Assembly (NCBI RefSeq): GCF_023150235.1
Contig: NZ_JAKLLH010000011.1
Coordinates: forward strand, 1 to 64,000
Direction of reading: 5' to 3'
Source of the DNA: Azonexus sp.
GTDB lineage: Bacteria; Pseudomonadota; Gammaproteobacteria; Burkholderiales; Rhodocyclaceae
DNA: 64,000 nt
In this document: positions 29,961 through 38,008 of the stretch, piece after piece
Position numbering within the stretch: the stretch's first letter is position 1
Layout of the letters: each line of letters begins with the position of its first letter
Notes under the pieces: model-generated
Told to the model about the DNA's origin: nothing
What the model saw: only the letters and a program-made list of their open reading frames with translations
Database searches by the model: none
Made by a program: the position numbers and the translations under genes

Positions 29961-30458
29961 ATGAACAAATTCTGGCAAAAAGCCGCGTTGACCGTGGCAG
30001 CGACCCTCGCCATCGGCGCTGCGCATGCAGCGGCGCAAGTCGGCAAGGAAAGCCCGGCCTTCTCGCTGCTCACCGACGCCGGTCAGATCAAACTCTCCGA
30101 CCTCAAGGGCAAAGTGGTCTACGTCGACTTCTGGGCCTCCTGGTGCGGCCCCTGCCGCGCCTCCTTCAAGTGGTTGAACGAGGCTCAGGAAAAATACGCC
30201 GCCAAGGGTCTGGTGATCGTCGGCATCAACGTCGACAAGGACAAGGCGGCGGCGGCCGAATTCCTCAAGGAAAACCCGGCCAAGTTCCGCATCGCCTACG
30301 ACCCGGAAGGCAAGGCGGCGGAAAGCTACCAGCTCAAGGGCATGCCCAGCACCTTCTTCATCGACCGCAAGGACGTCGTGCGCCTGACGCACGTCGGCTA
30401 CCGCATCAAGGACAAGGAAGCCCTGAGCGCGGAACTCGAAAAATTGTTGGCCGAGTAA
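29961..30458 (+). CDS. TlpA/ResA-type periplasmic thioredoxin
   Basis: A 165-residue exported thioredoxin-like protein. A signal peptide (KAALTVAATLAIGAAHAAA) precedes the fold, with KVVYVDFWASWCGPCRASF holding the WCGPC active site and the cis-proline in GMPSTFFID. Such proteins reduce periplasmic disulfides, often apocytochrome CxxCH thiols, using electrons from DsbD; a DsbD gene closes this cluster. The start at 29961 gives a clean signal peptide; an earlier ATG would add residues encoded by the terminator. The substrate may be the diheme protein or the cysteine-rich DUF4266 protein. Confidence 0.9.
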   Translation: MNKFWQKAALTVAATLAIGAAHAAAQVGKESPAFSLLTDAGQIKLSDLKGKVVYVDFWASWCGPCRASFKWLNEAQEKYAAKGLVIVGINVDKDKAAAAEFLKENPAKFRIAYDPEGKAAESYQLKGMPSTFFIDRKDVVRLTHVGYRIKDKEALSAELEKLLAE

Positions 30459-30483
30459 GCCGGCAATCAGGAAAGGTGAGGCA

Positions 30484-30705
30484 ATGAAGACATACACACT
30501 GCTCGTCGCTGCGGCGATCGGCATGCTTGCCAGCGGTTGCGCCCTCAAGCCGGTGCAACCCTGGGAAAAGAACATCCTGGCCCGCGAGGAGATGCAATTG
30601 ACGCCGGATCGGACCGAGGATTATCTGGACGGACACATTTACTCCAGCCGCGAATCCGCTTTCGGCGGCAAGGGCGTGGGCGGAGGAGGCTGCGGATGCA
30701 ACTGA
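30484..30705 (+). CDS. DUF4266 small lipoprotein
   Basis: A 73-residue lipoprotein: signal peptide MKTYTLLVAAAIGMLASGC with the lipobox cysteine, the family segment LKPVQPWEKNILAREEMQL, SSRESAFGGKGVGGGGCGCN and a Gly/Cys tail. The C-terminal CGC could bind a metal or be a thiol substrate for the adjacent TlpA; this is inference. The gene overlaps DUF3570 by 10 nt, and the pair is a recurrent unit with ApbE in other bacteria, as far as I recall. Confidence 0.85.
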   Translation: MKTYTLLVAAAIGMLASGCALKPVQPWEKNILAREEMQLTPDRTEDYLDGHIYSSRESAFGGKGVGGGGCGCN

Positions 30706-31943
30706 ACGACAAGATGAAGGAAGGCGCAAGCCACGTCGGCGCCCTGCTCTCGGCCGCCACCTGCGCCCTGCTCGCGGCCACACCGGCTCTCGCCAACGAC
30801 GCCGGTGACAAAGCTTGGCGCATCGACGCCGGCGTCATGCACTACTCGGAAAACGACCGGATCACCGTCAATGAAGCCAAGACCGGGCTGCGCTATCAGA
30901 TCAACGAAGACGTCGGCGTCGGCGTGCGTTACGGCTACGACGCGGTCAGCGGCTCCTCACCGACCGGCGCGGTCAAGGTGCAGAGCAAATCGGGGGCTTC
31001 GGGCAGCAGCTATCTCGCCCGCTTCGAGGCCAAGCGCCAGTCGGTCGGCCTCGATTTCGACACCCTGCTGCCGACCGGTTCGCGCCTGACCCTGAATGGC
31101 GACCACTCGACCCAGGAAACCTACGAGTCCACCGGTGTCGGCGCGACCATCGCGCACGATTTCAACAACCGGAACACGACCCTGGTGGCCGGCATGGGCT
31201 ACAGCGTCGATACGGTTCAACCCAAGGCCGGGCTGCATTACGGCATGGGCTGGGTATCCGAAGGCAAGGTCTGGAAAAAGGACGATCAAAAGGAGCAACT
31301 CGATCTCCAGGTCGGCCTGACCCAGATCCTGACCCCGACCACCCTGGCCCAGGTCAATTTCGTGCATAGCCGGGCCGCCGGTTACATGAGCAATCCCTAC
31401 AAGATCATCAGCGTCGTCAATGCCATGACGGGGTCGACCGGTGATTACGATTCGCTCTACGAATACCGTCCGCGCGAACGCGACATCAATACCTTCCACA
31501 CCCAGATCAATCAGGCCATAGGCAATAGCGTGGTCTATCTCTCCTACCGCTACTTCCAGGATGACTGGGATATCAAGGCGCATACTTTCGAGATCAAGTT
31601 GCGGCAGCCGCTGACCAACAGCCTGTACATCCAGCCCTCGGTGCGCTACTACGAGCAAAGCGCGGCTTCTTTCTACCGCTCGATGCTGACCAATGTCGAA
31701 GCGGCGAATCTGCCGAAATATGCCAGTGCCGATTACCGGCTGGCCAAGCTAAATACCCTGTCGCTGGGGATCAAGCTCGGTTACAAGTTCTCCTTCGGCG
31801 GCGAACTGGCGGCTCGGGCGGTGTACATCAAGCAGGATGGCGACGAGCGTCCCGGCGATGCGGTGGGTATCCAGCGTGCCGAGGGGGTCTTCCCCGAGTT
31901 GCGTGCCCGCTTCATTGACCTGAGCTTCACCATGCCGTTCTGA
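30696..31943 (+). CDS. DUF3570 outer-membrane beta-barrel protein
   Basis: A 415-residue protein with a signal peptide (ALLSAATCALLAATPALA) and an alternating strand pattern throughout, ending in the aromatic C-terminus DLSFTMPF typical of outer-membrane barrels. Segments such as GVGVRYGYDAVSGSSPTG and SLGIKLGYKFSFGGELAARAVY match DUF3570. Residues about 84-90 read DAVSGSS, similar to but not identical with the ApbE flavinylation motif Dxx(S/T)GA(T/S). It could be a porin-like conduit for the surface lipoprotein; function unproven. Its stop overlaps the apbE start. Confidence 0.85.
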   Translation: MQLNDKMKEGASHVGALLSAATCALLAATPALANDAGDKAWRIDAGVMHYSENDRITVNEAKTGLRYQINEDVGVGVRYGYDAVSGSSPTGAVKVQSKSGASGSSYLARFEAKRQSVGLDFDTLLPTGSRLTLNGDHSTQETYESTGVGATIAHDFNNRNTTLVAGMGYSVDTVQPKAGLHYGMGWVSEGKVWKKDDQKEQLDLQVGLTQILTPTTLAQVNFVHSRAAGYMSNPYKIISVVNAMTGSTGDYDSLYEYRPRERDINTFHTQINQAIGNSVVYLSYRYFQDDWDIKAHTFEIKLRQPLTNSLYIQPSVRYYEQSAASFYRSMLTNVEAANLPKYASADYRLAKLNTLSLGIKLGYKFSFGGELAARAVYIKQDGDERPGDAVGIQRAEGVFPELRARFIDLSFTMPF

Positions 31944-32857
31944 TGTCGCGTTCTTCGACCGCGCATCGCGAAATATCCCTCGTCCGCCACGACGAGGGGT
32001 ATTTCGCCCTTCATTACCAGGCGCTGGGTGGTCCGTGCGAGGTGCTTTTCGACCACGACGACCCGGCGGCGGTACGCCTGGCCGCGAGCCAGGCAGCGGC
32101 GGAAACCTGGCGAATAGAGGAGAAATTCAGCCGTTATCGCAAGGACAGCGTGGTCGGTCGCATCAACGCGGCCCAGGGGAGCGAAATCCGGCTCGACGAC
32201 GAAAGCTGTGCCTTGATCGACTATGCCCATGCCTGCCACGCCTTGAGCGACGGACGCTTCGACATCACCTCGGGTGGCCTGCGCCGGGTATGGCGCTTCG
32301 ACGGAAAGGGCAAGCTGCCGTCGCCCCGCGCGGTGGCAGCCTGTCTGCCGCTGATCGGCTGGGACAAGCTTCGCTGGCGGCGCCCCAGCCTCTGGCTGCC
32401 CAAGGGGATGGAAATCGATCTCGGCGGAATTGGCAAGGAATACGCCGTCGACCGTGTTGCGCAAGGCCTGCAGGCGGCGGGAATGGCGCATGCGCTGATC
32501 AATTTCGGCGGCGATCTGCGCGTTACCGGGCCACGCCGCGACGGGCGCCCCTGGATGATCGGCATCGACGATCCACGGGCCACCGGGGTCGGCATCGTCT
32601 CGGCACAGAGCATCGCACACGGCGCCCTGGCGACCAGCGGCGATGCTCGCCGCTTCATCGTCGCCCGGGGCCGGCGTTACGGCCACATTCTCGATCCGCG
32701 CACCGGCTGGCCGGTTCCCGACGCACCGCGTTCCGTCAGCGTCCGGGCCGCCACCTGCCTCGAGGCGGGAATGATGGCCACCTTCGGCATCCTCAACGGG
32801 GCGGATGCGGAAGCTTATTTGCAATCACAAGGGGTAGTTCATTATGTTGTCAGATAG
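31943..32857 (+). CDS. apbE: ApbE-like FAD:protein FMN transferase without signal peptide
   Basis: A 304-residue ApbE-family enzyme, which attaches FMN to a Ser or Thr of target proteins using FAD and Mg. Visible family blocks are EIDLGGIGKEYAVDRVA, LINFGGDLRVTG, ATSGDARRF and HILDPRTGWPV with its metal-binding residues. Most ApbE proteins are exported lipoproteins, but here the ATG at 31943 begins SRSSTAHREISLVRHDEGYF, with no signal peptide and none in frame upstream, so the enzyme is probably cytoplasmic. Its target is not evident. The stop overlaps dsbD by 14 nt. Confidence 0.88.
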   Translation: MSRSSTAHREISLVRHDEGYFALHYQALGGPCEVLFDHDDPAAVRLAASQAAAETWRIEEKFSRYRKDSVVGRINAAQGSEIRLDDESCALIDYAHACHALSDGRFDITSGGLRRVWRFDGKGKLPSPRAVAACLPLIGWDKLRWRRPSLWLPKGMEIDLGGIGKEYAVDRVAQGLQAAGMAHALINFGGDLRVTGPRRDGRPWMIGIDDPRATGVGIVSAQSIAHGALATSGDARRFIVARGRRYGHILDPRTGWPVPDAPRSVSVRAATCLEAGMMATFGILNGADAEAYLQSQGVVHYVVR

Positions 32858-34640
32858 ATTTGGAGTGGGCAGACGACTCCTGGCCACCGGCGCCCTTCTG
32901 GCCCTGACCGGAAGTCCGGCCTGGGCCACGGTCGAAGAGCCGCTCGATCCGGAACAGGCATTCCGGATGGCGGCCCGCATCGACAGCGGGGGCAAGGGCC
33001 TGGAGGTCAACTGGCAGATCGCCGACGGCTATTATCTTTACCGCAAGCGCCTCAGTTTTTCGGTCAGTGGCGAAGGTTCGTGCGCCACGACCACCATTGA
33101 CCTGCCAAGCGGCAAGATCAAGGACGACGAGAATTTCGGCAAGGTGGAAATCTACCGCCAGACGCTGAGCGCGAAAATCGAGGTTCCCGGCTGCAAGATC
33201 CGCGAAATCGAAGTTGGTTACCAGGGTTGCGGCGATATCGGCGTCTGCTTCCCACCGGTCAGCAAACGCATCGCCCTGGATGGCGAGCCTGTTGCGCCCG
33301 TCGCGTCCGTGCCGCTGGCCGGCGAGCAAGCCAGCAGCGCATCGACGGGGGACGGAGAAATCGCCGATCTGCTGCAAGGCGGCAATCTCTTCCTCATCCT
33401 GGTCAGTTTTCTCGGCTTTGGCCTCGCCCTGTCGCTGACCCCCTGCGTTTTCCCGATGATCCCCATTCTCTCCGGCATCATCGTCCAGCAGGGTGCCGGC
33501 GTCTCGCGCACGCGGGCAGGCGTGCTCTCCGGGGTATACGTCCTCGGCATGGCGGTGACCTATACCCTGGCCGGCGTTCTCGCCGGACTCTCGGGAACGA
33601 TGATCTCGGGCCTGCTGCAGAATCCCTGGGTGCTCGGTTCCTTCGCCGCCCTTTTCGTCGTGCTTTCGCTATCGATGTTCGGTCTCTTCGAGTTGCAGAT
33701 GCCGGCCTGGGTACAAAGCCGCTTTTCCTCGGCCAGCAACAGCGGTGGCTCGGTCGGCGGCATCGCGCTGATGGGGGCGCTGTCGGCGCTGATCGTCGGT
33801 CCCTGCATTGCTCCCCCGCTGGCCGGCGCCCTGCTCTACATCGCCAAGACCGGCGATGCGGCGCTCGGCGGCATGGCCCTGTTCACCATGGCCATTGGCA
33901 TGGGCATTCCCCTGATGCTGGTTGGCGTCTTCTCGCGCGCCATCCTGCCGAAAGCCGGTGGCTGGATGAACCTGGTGACCCGCATTTTCGGTGTGGCCAT
34001 GCTGGCAACGGCGATCTGGATCGTCTCACCGGTCGTTCCCAAATGGCTGCTGATGCTCAGTGTCGCCATCCTGCTGATCGGCTGTGCCATTTACCTGCAC
34101 GCCCTTGACCCGCTGCCGGCCACCGCCAGCGGCTGGGCTCGCCTGTGGAAGGGCGTCGGAGTGGCGATGCTGGTTCCCGGCTGCATCCTCCTGGTCGGAT
34201 TGATGGGGGGCTCGCGCAGCCTGCTGCAACCGCTGGACTTCCTGCACTCCGCACAGGCGGCCGAAGGCGCGAAACCCGGCAAGCCCCACTTCGAGCGCAT
34301 CGTTTCCAGCCGCGAACTTGACGAACGGCTAAAACGCGCCAGTAGCCCGGTGATTGTCGATTTCTACGCCGACTGGTGCGTCAGCTGCAAGGAACTGGAA
34401 GCGGAAACCTTCGCCGATCCGGAGGTGCAGCGCCTCTTCGGGAGCTACACCCTGGTGCAGATCGACATGACCGACAACACCCCGGATCAACAGGCCCTGC
34501 TCAAGCGTTTCGGCTTGTTCGGCCCGCCGGCGGTGCTTTTCTTCGGCCCGAATGGCGTGGAACAGAAAGAGAAGCGGGTCATCGGCTACCTGCCTCCCGC
34601 CCAATTCAAACCTCGTCTGGATAGCCTCCGGCAAAGTTGA
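32844..34640 (+). CDS. dsbD: Thiol:disulfide interchange protein DsbD
   Basis: A 598-residue three-domain DsbD. The signal peptide (LLATGALLALTGSPAWA) leads to the periplasmic alpha domain with CGDIGVCFPP, then eight membrane spans with the paired cysteines in LSLTPCVFPMIPIL and VGPCIAPPLAG, and a C-terminal thioredoxin gamma domain with DFYADWCVSCKELE. It moves electrons from cytoplasmic thioredoxin to periplasmic partners, presumably the TlpA of this cluster. The start at 32844 overlaps the apbE end. Confidence 0.97.
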   Translation: MLSDRFGVGRRLLATGALLALTGSPAWATVEEPLDPEQAFRMAARIDSGGKGLEVNWQIADGYYLYRKRLSFSVSGEGSCATTTIDLPSGKIKDDENFGKVEIYRQTLSAKIEVPGCKIREIEVGYQGCGDIGVCFPPVSKRIALDGEPVAPVASVPLAGEQASSASTGDGEIADLLQGGNLFLILVSFLGFGLALSLTPCVFPMIPILSGIIVQQGAGVSRTRAGVLSGVYVLGMAVTYTLAGVLAGLSGTMISGLLQNPWVLGSFAALFVVLSLSMFGLFELQMPAWVQSRFSSASNSGGSVGGIALMGALSALIVGPCIAPPLAGALLYIAKTGDAALGGMALFTMAIGMGIPLMLVGVFSRAILPKAGGWMNLVTRIFGVAMLATAIWIVSPVVPKWLLMLSVAILLIGCAIYLHALDPLPATASGWARLWKGVGVAMLVPGCILLVGLMGGSRSLLQPLDFLHSAQAAEGAKPGKPHFERIVSSRELDERLKRASSPVIVDFYADWCVSCKELEAETFADPEVQRLFGSYTLVQIDMTDNTPDQQALLKRFGLFGPPAVLFFGPNGVEQKEKRVIGYLPPAQFKPRLDSLRQS

Positions 34641-34668
34641 AGCGCAAGCGCTGGACCATGCAAGCGAA

Positions 34669-34704
34669 GGGGAGGAGCGCCCACGGCGTCTCCTCCCCTT
34701 TTTT
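34669..34704 (+). terminator. Terminator of the diheme/DsbD operon
   Basis: A GGGGAGGAG/CTCCTCCCC stem followed by TTTTTT, 29 nt after the dsbD stop. The remainder of the 34641-34997 gap holds an AT-rich tract and a DnaA-box-like hairpin, but no gene. Confidence 0.88.
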
Positions 34705-34949
34705 CCTTCCGGCACCGGTTTGGCGCAAGGCCCCGCAGCCGGACTTGACAAGCAGGATTTACGCACAAGCCGGCCCCGCGGCCATGAGCGGCGGCGATAA
34801 CCGGACACACGTGGCGAGCCTGCCGCAGCGCCAAGCAACAATCCTTTGATAATCAATTGCTTGCATTTTTTGCTCAACTTTGCGGCAGAGCAGCAAAAAG
34901 CCTTGTGCCAGCGTGACTTAGCGATACGCTCCACGACTCGCCCACAGAC

Positions 34950-34972
34950 TTATCCACAGCTTTTGTGGATAG
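34950..34972. promoter_or_regulatory. Inverted pair of DnaA-box-like 9-mers
   Basis: TTATCCACA (consensus DnaA box) at 34950-34958 faces TGTGGATAG at 34964-34972 with a 5-nt spacer; an AT-rich stretch lies at about 34838-34885. The same bases could form a small hairpin behind the DUF2325 gene, so a role as a convergent terminator is possible. No dnaA, dnaN or parAB is nearby. Confidence 0.4.
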
Positions 34973-34997
34973 GCCGGATTTTCCCGCCTTCCGTCGC

Positions 34998-36302
34998 TCA
35001 GACCTCGAGCGCCTGAGCCCGTCCCGCGGCATCGACCACCTTCTCAAAACTCGACACACCGCCGGTCTTGACGAACATGCAGGGCTTGCCGCTGCGCTTG
35101 CAGATATCCTTGACCCGCCAATAAGCGTTATGGCTGATGCAACCAGCCTGACAAATGACGATATCGGCGGCGGCAAGAACGCTGTCGATGCGATGAAAGC
35201 TCTCCTCGATCCCGCCATCGTGGTGCATGAAACGCCCCCCGGACTGCTCGACCACCTCGCGGTAGGAATGCACGGTCCGTGAACGTCCGCCCACGCAGAG
35301 CACGCATTTGCCACCGAGATCCGCGGCCGGCAGTGGCGGGGCCGCTGCCTCGTCGCCGCCGCTCAGGGCGGCCAGGCTTTCTTCGGCAAAACTGGCGTAA
35401 TCGCGCAGCCGGGTCAGTTCCGCCGCCTGCTCGTCGATCCGGGCACGCAATTGCGTGACCTGCTCGCGGGCGAAATCGCGTTGCTGCGCCAGCATGCGGC
35501 GCTCGGCCAAGTCCGGCAATTCGGCCTGCAGGGCCGCCAGTTCGCGCTGCAAGCCCATACCCCAGGCTTCGCGGGCGGCCAGTTCGGCCTGAATCTCACT
35601 CAACTGCTGGCGCAGCCCCTGCTGCACCGCTGCCTGCTCCTGGCGCAGCGCTTCGACATCGGCCTGCGCCTGCTGCAACTGGCGGCGCAAGTCGGCATTC
35701 CCGGATTGCAGCCCCTGCAACACGCGCAGATCGGCGCGCGTACCGCTACCGACCTGGTGCTGCAGCATGTGGATATCGCCATAGACCTCCTGCTCCAGGC
35801 GCGTGTCGCAGGCGGGATGGGTCCATACCGCCCACAAGGCGGCGGGAACCCGGCTTCCTTCAACCAGGGCGCGCTGCCAGGCGGCACGCAGTTCGTGATT
35901 GGTCTTGAAGGCGGCAAACTGCTTCAAGGTCAGCTGATAGCGTTTTTCCAGGGCCTTGTGCAGCAGTTCCGCCAGCCGACCACGTTCCTCGCAAGCGCCG
36001 ACGGCCGTCGTATGCAGCGTGAAATCGGAAGTATCGTGCGGAAAGTGCATCACCTTGGACATCAAGGCCCGCAATTCATCGCAGCCAAAGCAAGCGCCAA
36101 TCACCGGGCAATGGAATTTGTGCGGAACTTCCCACAACTTGCGCCGCCGCGAACCGCTGGCACGCAGCAGCGGCGGTTCGGCCAGCGGCGGCTCGCTCAT
36201 TTCAGCCCCCAGTCCGGCCACGAAATGCCGCTTGCCACCGCCAAAGGCGCCGCCAGCCACATGGAAAGGAAATCCAGGATCGTCTTTTCTGGTTACGGGC
36301 AT
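34998..36302 (-). CDS. DUF2325 coiled-coil protein
   Basis: A 434-residue soluble protein. The first 170 residues include CPVIGACFGCDELRALMSK and a histidine/cysteine-bearing region; residues about 190-320 are a long coiled coil rich in Gln, Arg and Glu; the C-terminal about 100 residues are the DUF2325 domain (CVLCVGGRSRTVHSYREVVEQSGGRFMHHDGG, ICQAGCISHNAYWRVKDICKRSGKPC). DUF2325 function is unknown to me. The start at 36302 removes an upstream leader that encodes a palindrome copy. It follows the 88-residue ORF by 5 nt. Confidence 0.8.
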   Translation of the reverse strand: MPVTRKDDPGFPFHVAGGAFGGGKRHFVAGLGAEMSEPPLAEPPLLRASGSRRRKLWEVPHKFHCPVIGACFGCDELRALMSKVMHFPHDTSDFTLHTTAVGACEERGRLAELLHKALEKRYQLTLKQFAAFKTNHELRAAWQRALVEGSRVPAALWAVWTHPACDTRLEQEVYGDIHMLQHQVGSGTRADLRVLQGLQSGNADLRRQLQQAQADVEALRQEQAAVQQGLRQQLSEIQAELAAREAWGMGLQRELAALQAELPDLAERRMLAQQRDFAREQVTQLRARIDEQAAELTRLRDYASFAEESLAALSGGDEAAAPPLPAADLGGKCVLCVGGRSRTVHSYREVVEQSGGRFMHHDGGIEESFHRIDSVLAAADIVICQAGCISHNAYWRVKDICKRSGKPCMFVKTGGVSSFEKVVDAAGRAQALEV

Positions 36303-36307
36303 CGGTT

Positions 36308-36574
36308 TCACCTCAATTCGCCGATTTCCACGGTCGACCGTGGAAAAATCAGTTTTTCGTCCATCCGGCAAGCCGCGACGATGCGCGGATCGAGCCGGGT
36401 TTCCAGGCGACGGCTGGCGCGTTCGCACAATTCCCGCGTCACGGTGTCGATATCCTTGTCCTCGCTCAGGCAATCGAGGAGCCGAATGGCATGCCGCGCC
36501 GAATGCGGGCAGCCGGTTTCGTCATGAATCAGCAGCTGGCTCAATACGCCAGCCCAGAGTGGGGGTGTCGGCAT
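36308..36574 (-). CDS. Small protein of unknown function (88 aa)
   Basis: An 88-residue ORF with no family I recognise. It is helical and charged in its second half (LLDCLSEDKDIDTVTRELCERASRRLETRLDP) and has cysteines in GCPHSARH, LLDCL, ELCER and AACRMDE. Its C-terminal LIFPRSTVEIGELR is encoded through palindrome copy 3. A Shine-Dalgarno (GGAGGAAAGTGCA-ATG) supports translation, and it sits 5 nt before the DUF2325 gene in one operon. Confidence 0.65.
   Translation of the reverse strand: MPTPPLWAGVLSQLLIHDETGCPHSARHAIRLLDCLSEDKDIDTVTRELCERASRRLETRLDPRIVAACRMDEKLIFPRSTVEIGELR
36325..36346. repeat. ACGGTCGACCGT palindrome, copy 3
   Basis: A perfect 22-nt palindrome with TTTCC and GGAAA outer arms. 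It is translated in frame as PRSTVE near the end of the 88-residue protein. Confidence 0.95.
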
Positions 36575-36616
36575 TGCACTTTCCTCCTACGGATTTGCAG
36601 CATGGATGACTCAGGC

Positions 36617-36685
36617 TCAGAGATGTGCCAGCGCCCACCAGAGCAGGCTGGCAGCAAAAGTAACGTGCAGGGTCAGGCTGCTCAT
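36617..36685 (-). CDS. Possible 22-aa hydrophobic peptide
   Basis: A tiny ORF encoding MSSLTLHVTFAASLLWWALA plus HL, one potential membrane helix. GGGAGA stands 5 nt before its ATG, and it lies 15 nt downstream of the S4 paralog stop and 42 nt before the 88-residue ORF. Good Shine-Dalgarno and operon position support it; no family is recognised. Confidence 0.4.
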   Translation of the reverse strand: MSSLTLHVTFAASLLWWALAHL

Positions 36686-36700
36686 GACGGTCTCCCGGTT

Positions 36701-37324
36701 TCAGGTTCGGGTGGCGTAATACTCGACCACGCGCTGGAGATCGAGCGGAAAAGGTGCCGCGCTCTCGCCATCGGGCAGGTGTGCCAGGCGAGCTTGCAGG
36801 TTCTGGGCGTCGAAGGCGATCCACTCCGGGCGATCCAGCGCCGGATCGGCCAGCGCCGCGCGCAACACATCGAGGCGGGCGGAGGTTTCGCCGGGGCCGA
36901 AGGCATCGCCGACGCGCACGCGAATCGACGGAATCGTCACCCGGCGCCCGTTGAGAACGATGTGACCGTGACTGACCAGTTGCCGCGCCGCCGGAATGGT
37001 GGGCGCAAAACCGGCACGGAACACCAGGTTATCGAGGCGACGCTCAAGGAATTCGACAATCTTGCCGCCGGTGGTCGCACCGCGTTGACGCTTGGCATCG
37101 AGCACGACACGCCGCAACTGGCGCTCGGAAACGCCGTAGTTGTAGCGCAGCTTCTGCTTTTCCATCAATTGCAGCCCGAACTCGGACTTGCGCCCCGCGA
37201 GCTTGCGGGCGCCGTGCTGCCCCGGCGGCTGCGGACGCTCCTGCATGCTCTTGCGAGCCAGGCCAGGCAGATCGACGCCCAGCGCACGCATGACCTTGAG
37301 ACGGGGACCGGTGTAACGCGACAT
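36701..37324 (-). CDS. rpsD: 30S ribosomal protein S4 paralog without cysteines
   Basis: A 207-residue S4-family protein: MSRYTGPRLKVMRALGVDLPG, PPGQHGARKLAGRKSEFGLQLMEKQKLRYNYGVSERQLRR, then the S4 RNA-binding domain FLERRLDNLVFRAGFAPTIPAARQLVSHGHIVLNGRRV. It lacks any cysteine, so it is the zinc-free type. The context is wrong for the housekeeping gene, which normally lies between rpsK and rpoA; this is probably a second copy expressed under special conditions. Shine-Dalgarno GGAGTTG precedes the ATG. It heads the group with the small ORFs and DUF2325. Confidence 0.9.
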   Translation of the reverse strand: MSRYTGPRLKVMRALGVDLPGLARKSMQERPQPPGQHGARKLAGRKSEFGLQLMEKQKLRYNYGVSERQLRRVVLDAKRQRGATTGGKIVEFLERRLDNLVFRAGFAPTIPAARQLVSHGHIVLNGRRVTIPSIRVRVGDAFGPGETSARLDVLRAALADPALDRPEWIAFDAQNLQARLAHLPDGESAAPFPLDLQRVVEYYATRT

Positions 37325-37463
37325 GAATTCAACTCCAGTAATTGTTTGATATCGTCAAGTGAAGGAGCGCCACGAGAAAAGGTGGCACCCCCAGGAAAAA
37401 GGCCGATGTCGCGAAGGGATGGAAAAAGCGAAAGGGGGGTTCATCGCGACATCGGCACCCAAC

Positions 37464-37931
37464 TCAATGCAGGCACGGCCCCGGCGAACTGGCCGGACAG
37501 TGATCGAAGGCGACCGAAGCCGGATGACATTGCACCTGCAGCCAGCCGGCAAGCACGCCCGCCAGAGCCTCGCGCAGGGGCTCGGCCATGACCTCGGGCG
37601 CAGCCGCCGCCGCTTCCAGATGCATTTGCAGCGCGGCCGTCTTGTTTGGCGTCGCGCCGCGCAGCGCCGAGGAGGAAAGTAGCGTCAGGATTGCCGCCAG
37701 CCGCAGATCCAGCGGCAACTCGGGAATCTCGAACAGGGTTTCGCCGACGGCCACGATCAGAACCCCCGGAATAGCCACAAAGGCCAGAAAGCGCCAAAAA
37801 AGACCAGCATCGCAACACTCCTTGCCACGCAAACACGGCGCAGGAAATAAACCGGCGACGCTTGCGCGGGGTTGAATCCGGAACCCGCCCGAGAGATCGA
37901 GCGGGATTCGGCTAGACATCGAAAAGGACAC
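37464..37931 (-). CDS. Small membrane protein of unknown function
   Basis: Up to 155 residues from a GTG at 37931 (or ATG at 37919). A hydrophobic helix (FWRFLAFVAIPGVLIVAVGETLF, about 46-68) is followed by an Ala/Leu-rich helical region (LRLAAILTLLSSSALRG, AEPLREALAGVLAGWLQVQC) and a Cys/His tail (FDHCPASSPGPCLH). Third-position GC supports this frame downstream of about residue 45, but the first 45 residues are doubtful. An overlapping 17-residue ORF MLVFFGAFWPLWLFRGF with a strong AGGAG is an alternative product. Fur-like boxes lie upstream. Confidence 0.45.
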   Translation of the reverse strand: MSFSMSSRIPLDLSGGFRIQPRASVAGLFPAPCLRGKECCDAGLFWRFLAFVAIPGVLIVAVGETLFEIPELPLDLRLAAILTLLSSSALRGATPNKTAALQMHLEAAAAAPEVMAEPLREALAGVLAGWLQVQCHPASVAFDHCPASSPGPCLH

Positions 37932-37967
37932 GCTGGCTGGCTGGCAAAAAGTGCGGGCTGGCTTTGT

Positions 37968-37982
37968 TGAGAAACATTCTCA
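37968..37982. promoter_or_regulatory. Fur-like box 1
   Basis: TGAGAAACATTCTCA is an inverted repeat matching the 7-1-7 Fur pattern (TGATAAT-N-ATTATCA) at most positions. It lies 37 nt upstream of the start of the small membrane protein gene. Confidence 0.45.
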
Positions 37983-38008
37983 TATAAACAAAGCGCATCG
38001 TCAATAGA

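Noticed and set aside
27681-30575. A 964-codon minus-strand ORF antisense to the diheme lipoprotein and tlpA
   Set aside because: GC-rich genes often leave open antisense frames. The plus strand has lipobox, linker, heme motifs, Shine-Dalgarno and terminator, and the antisense has no recognisable domain.
34329-34934. Minus-strand ORF opposite the end of dsbD
   Set aside because: It overlaps the DsbD thioredoxin domain and the operon terminator and shows no family features.
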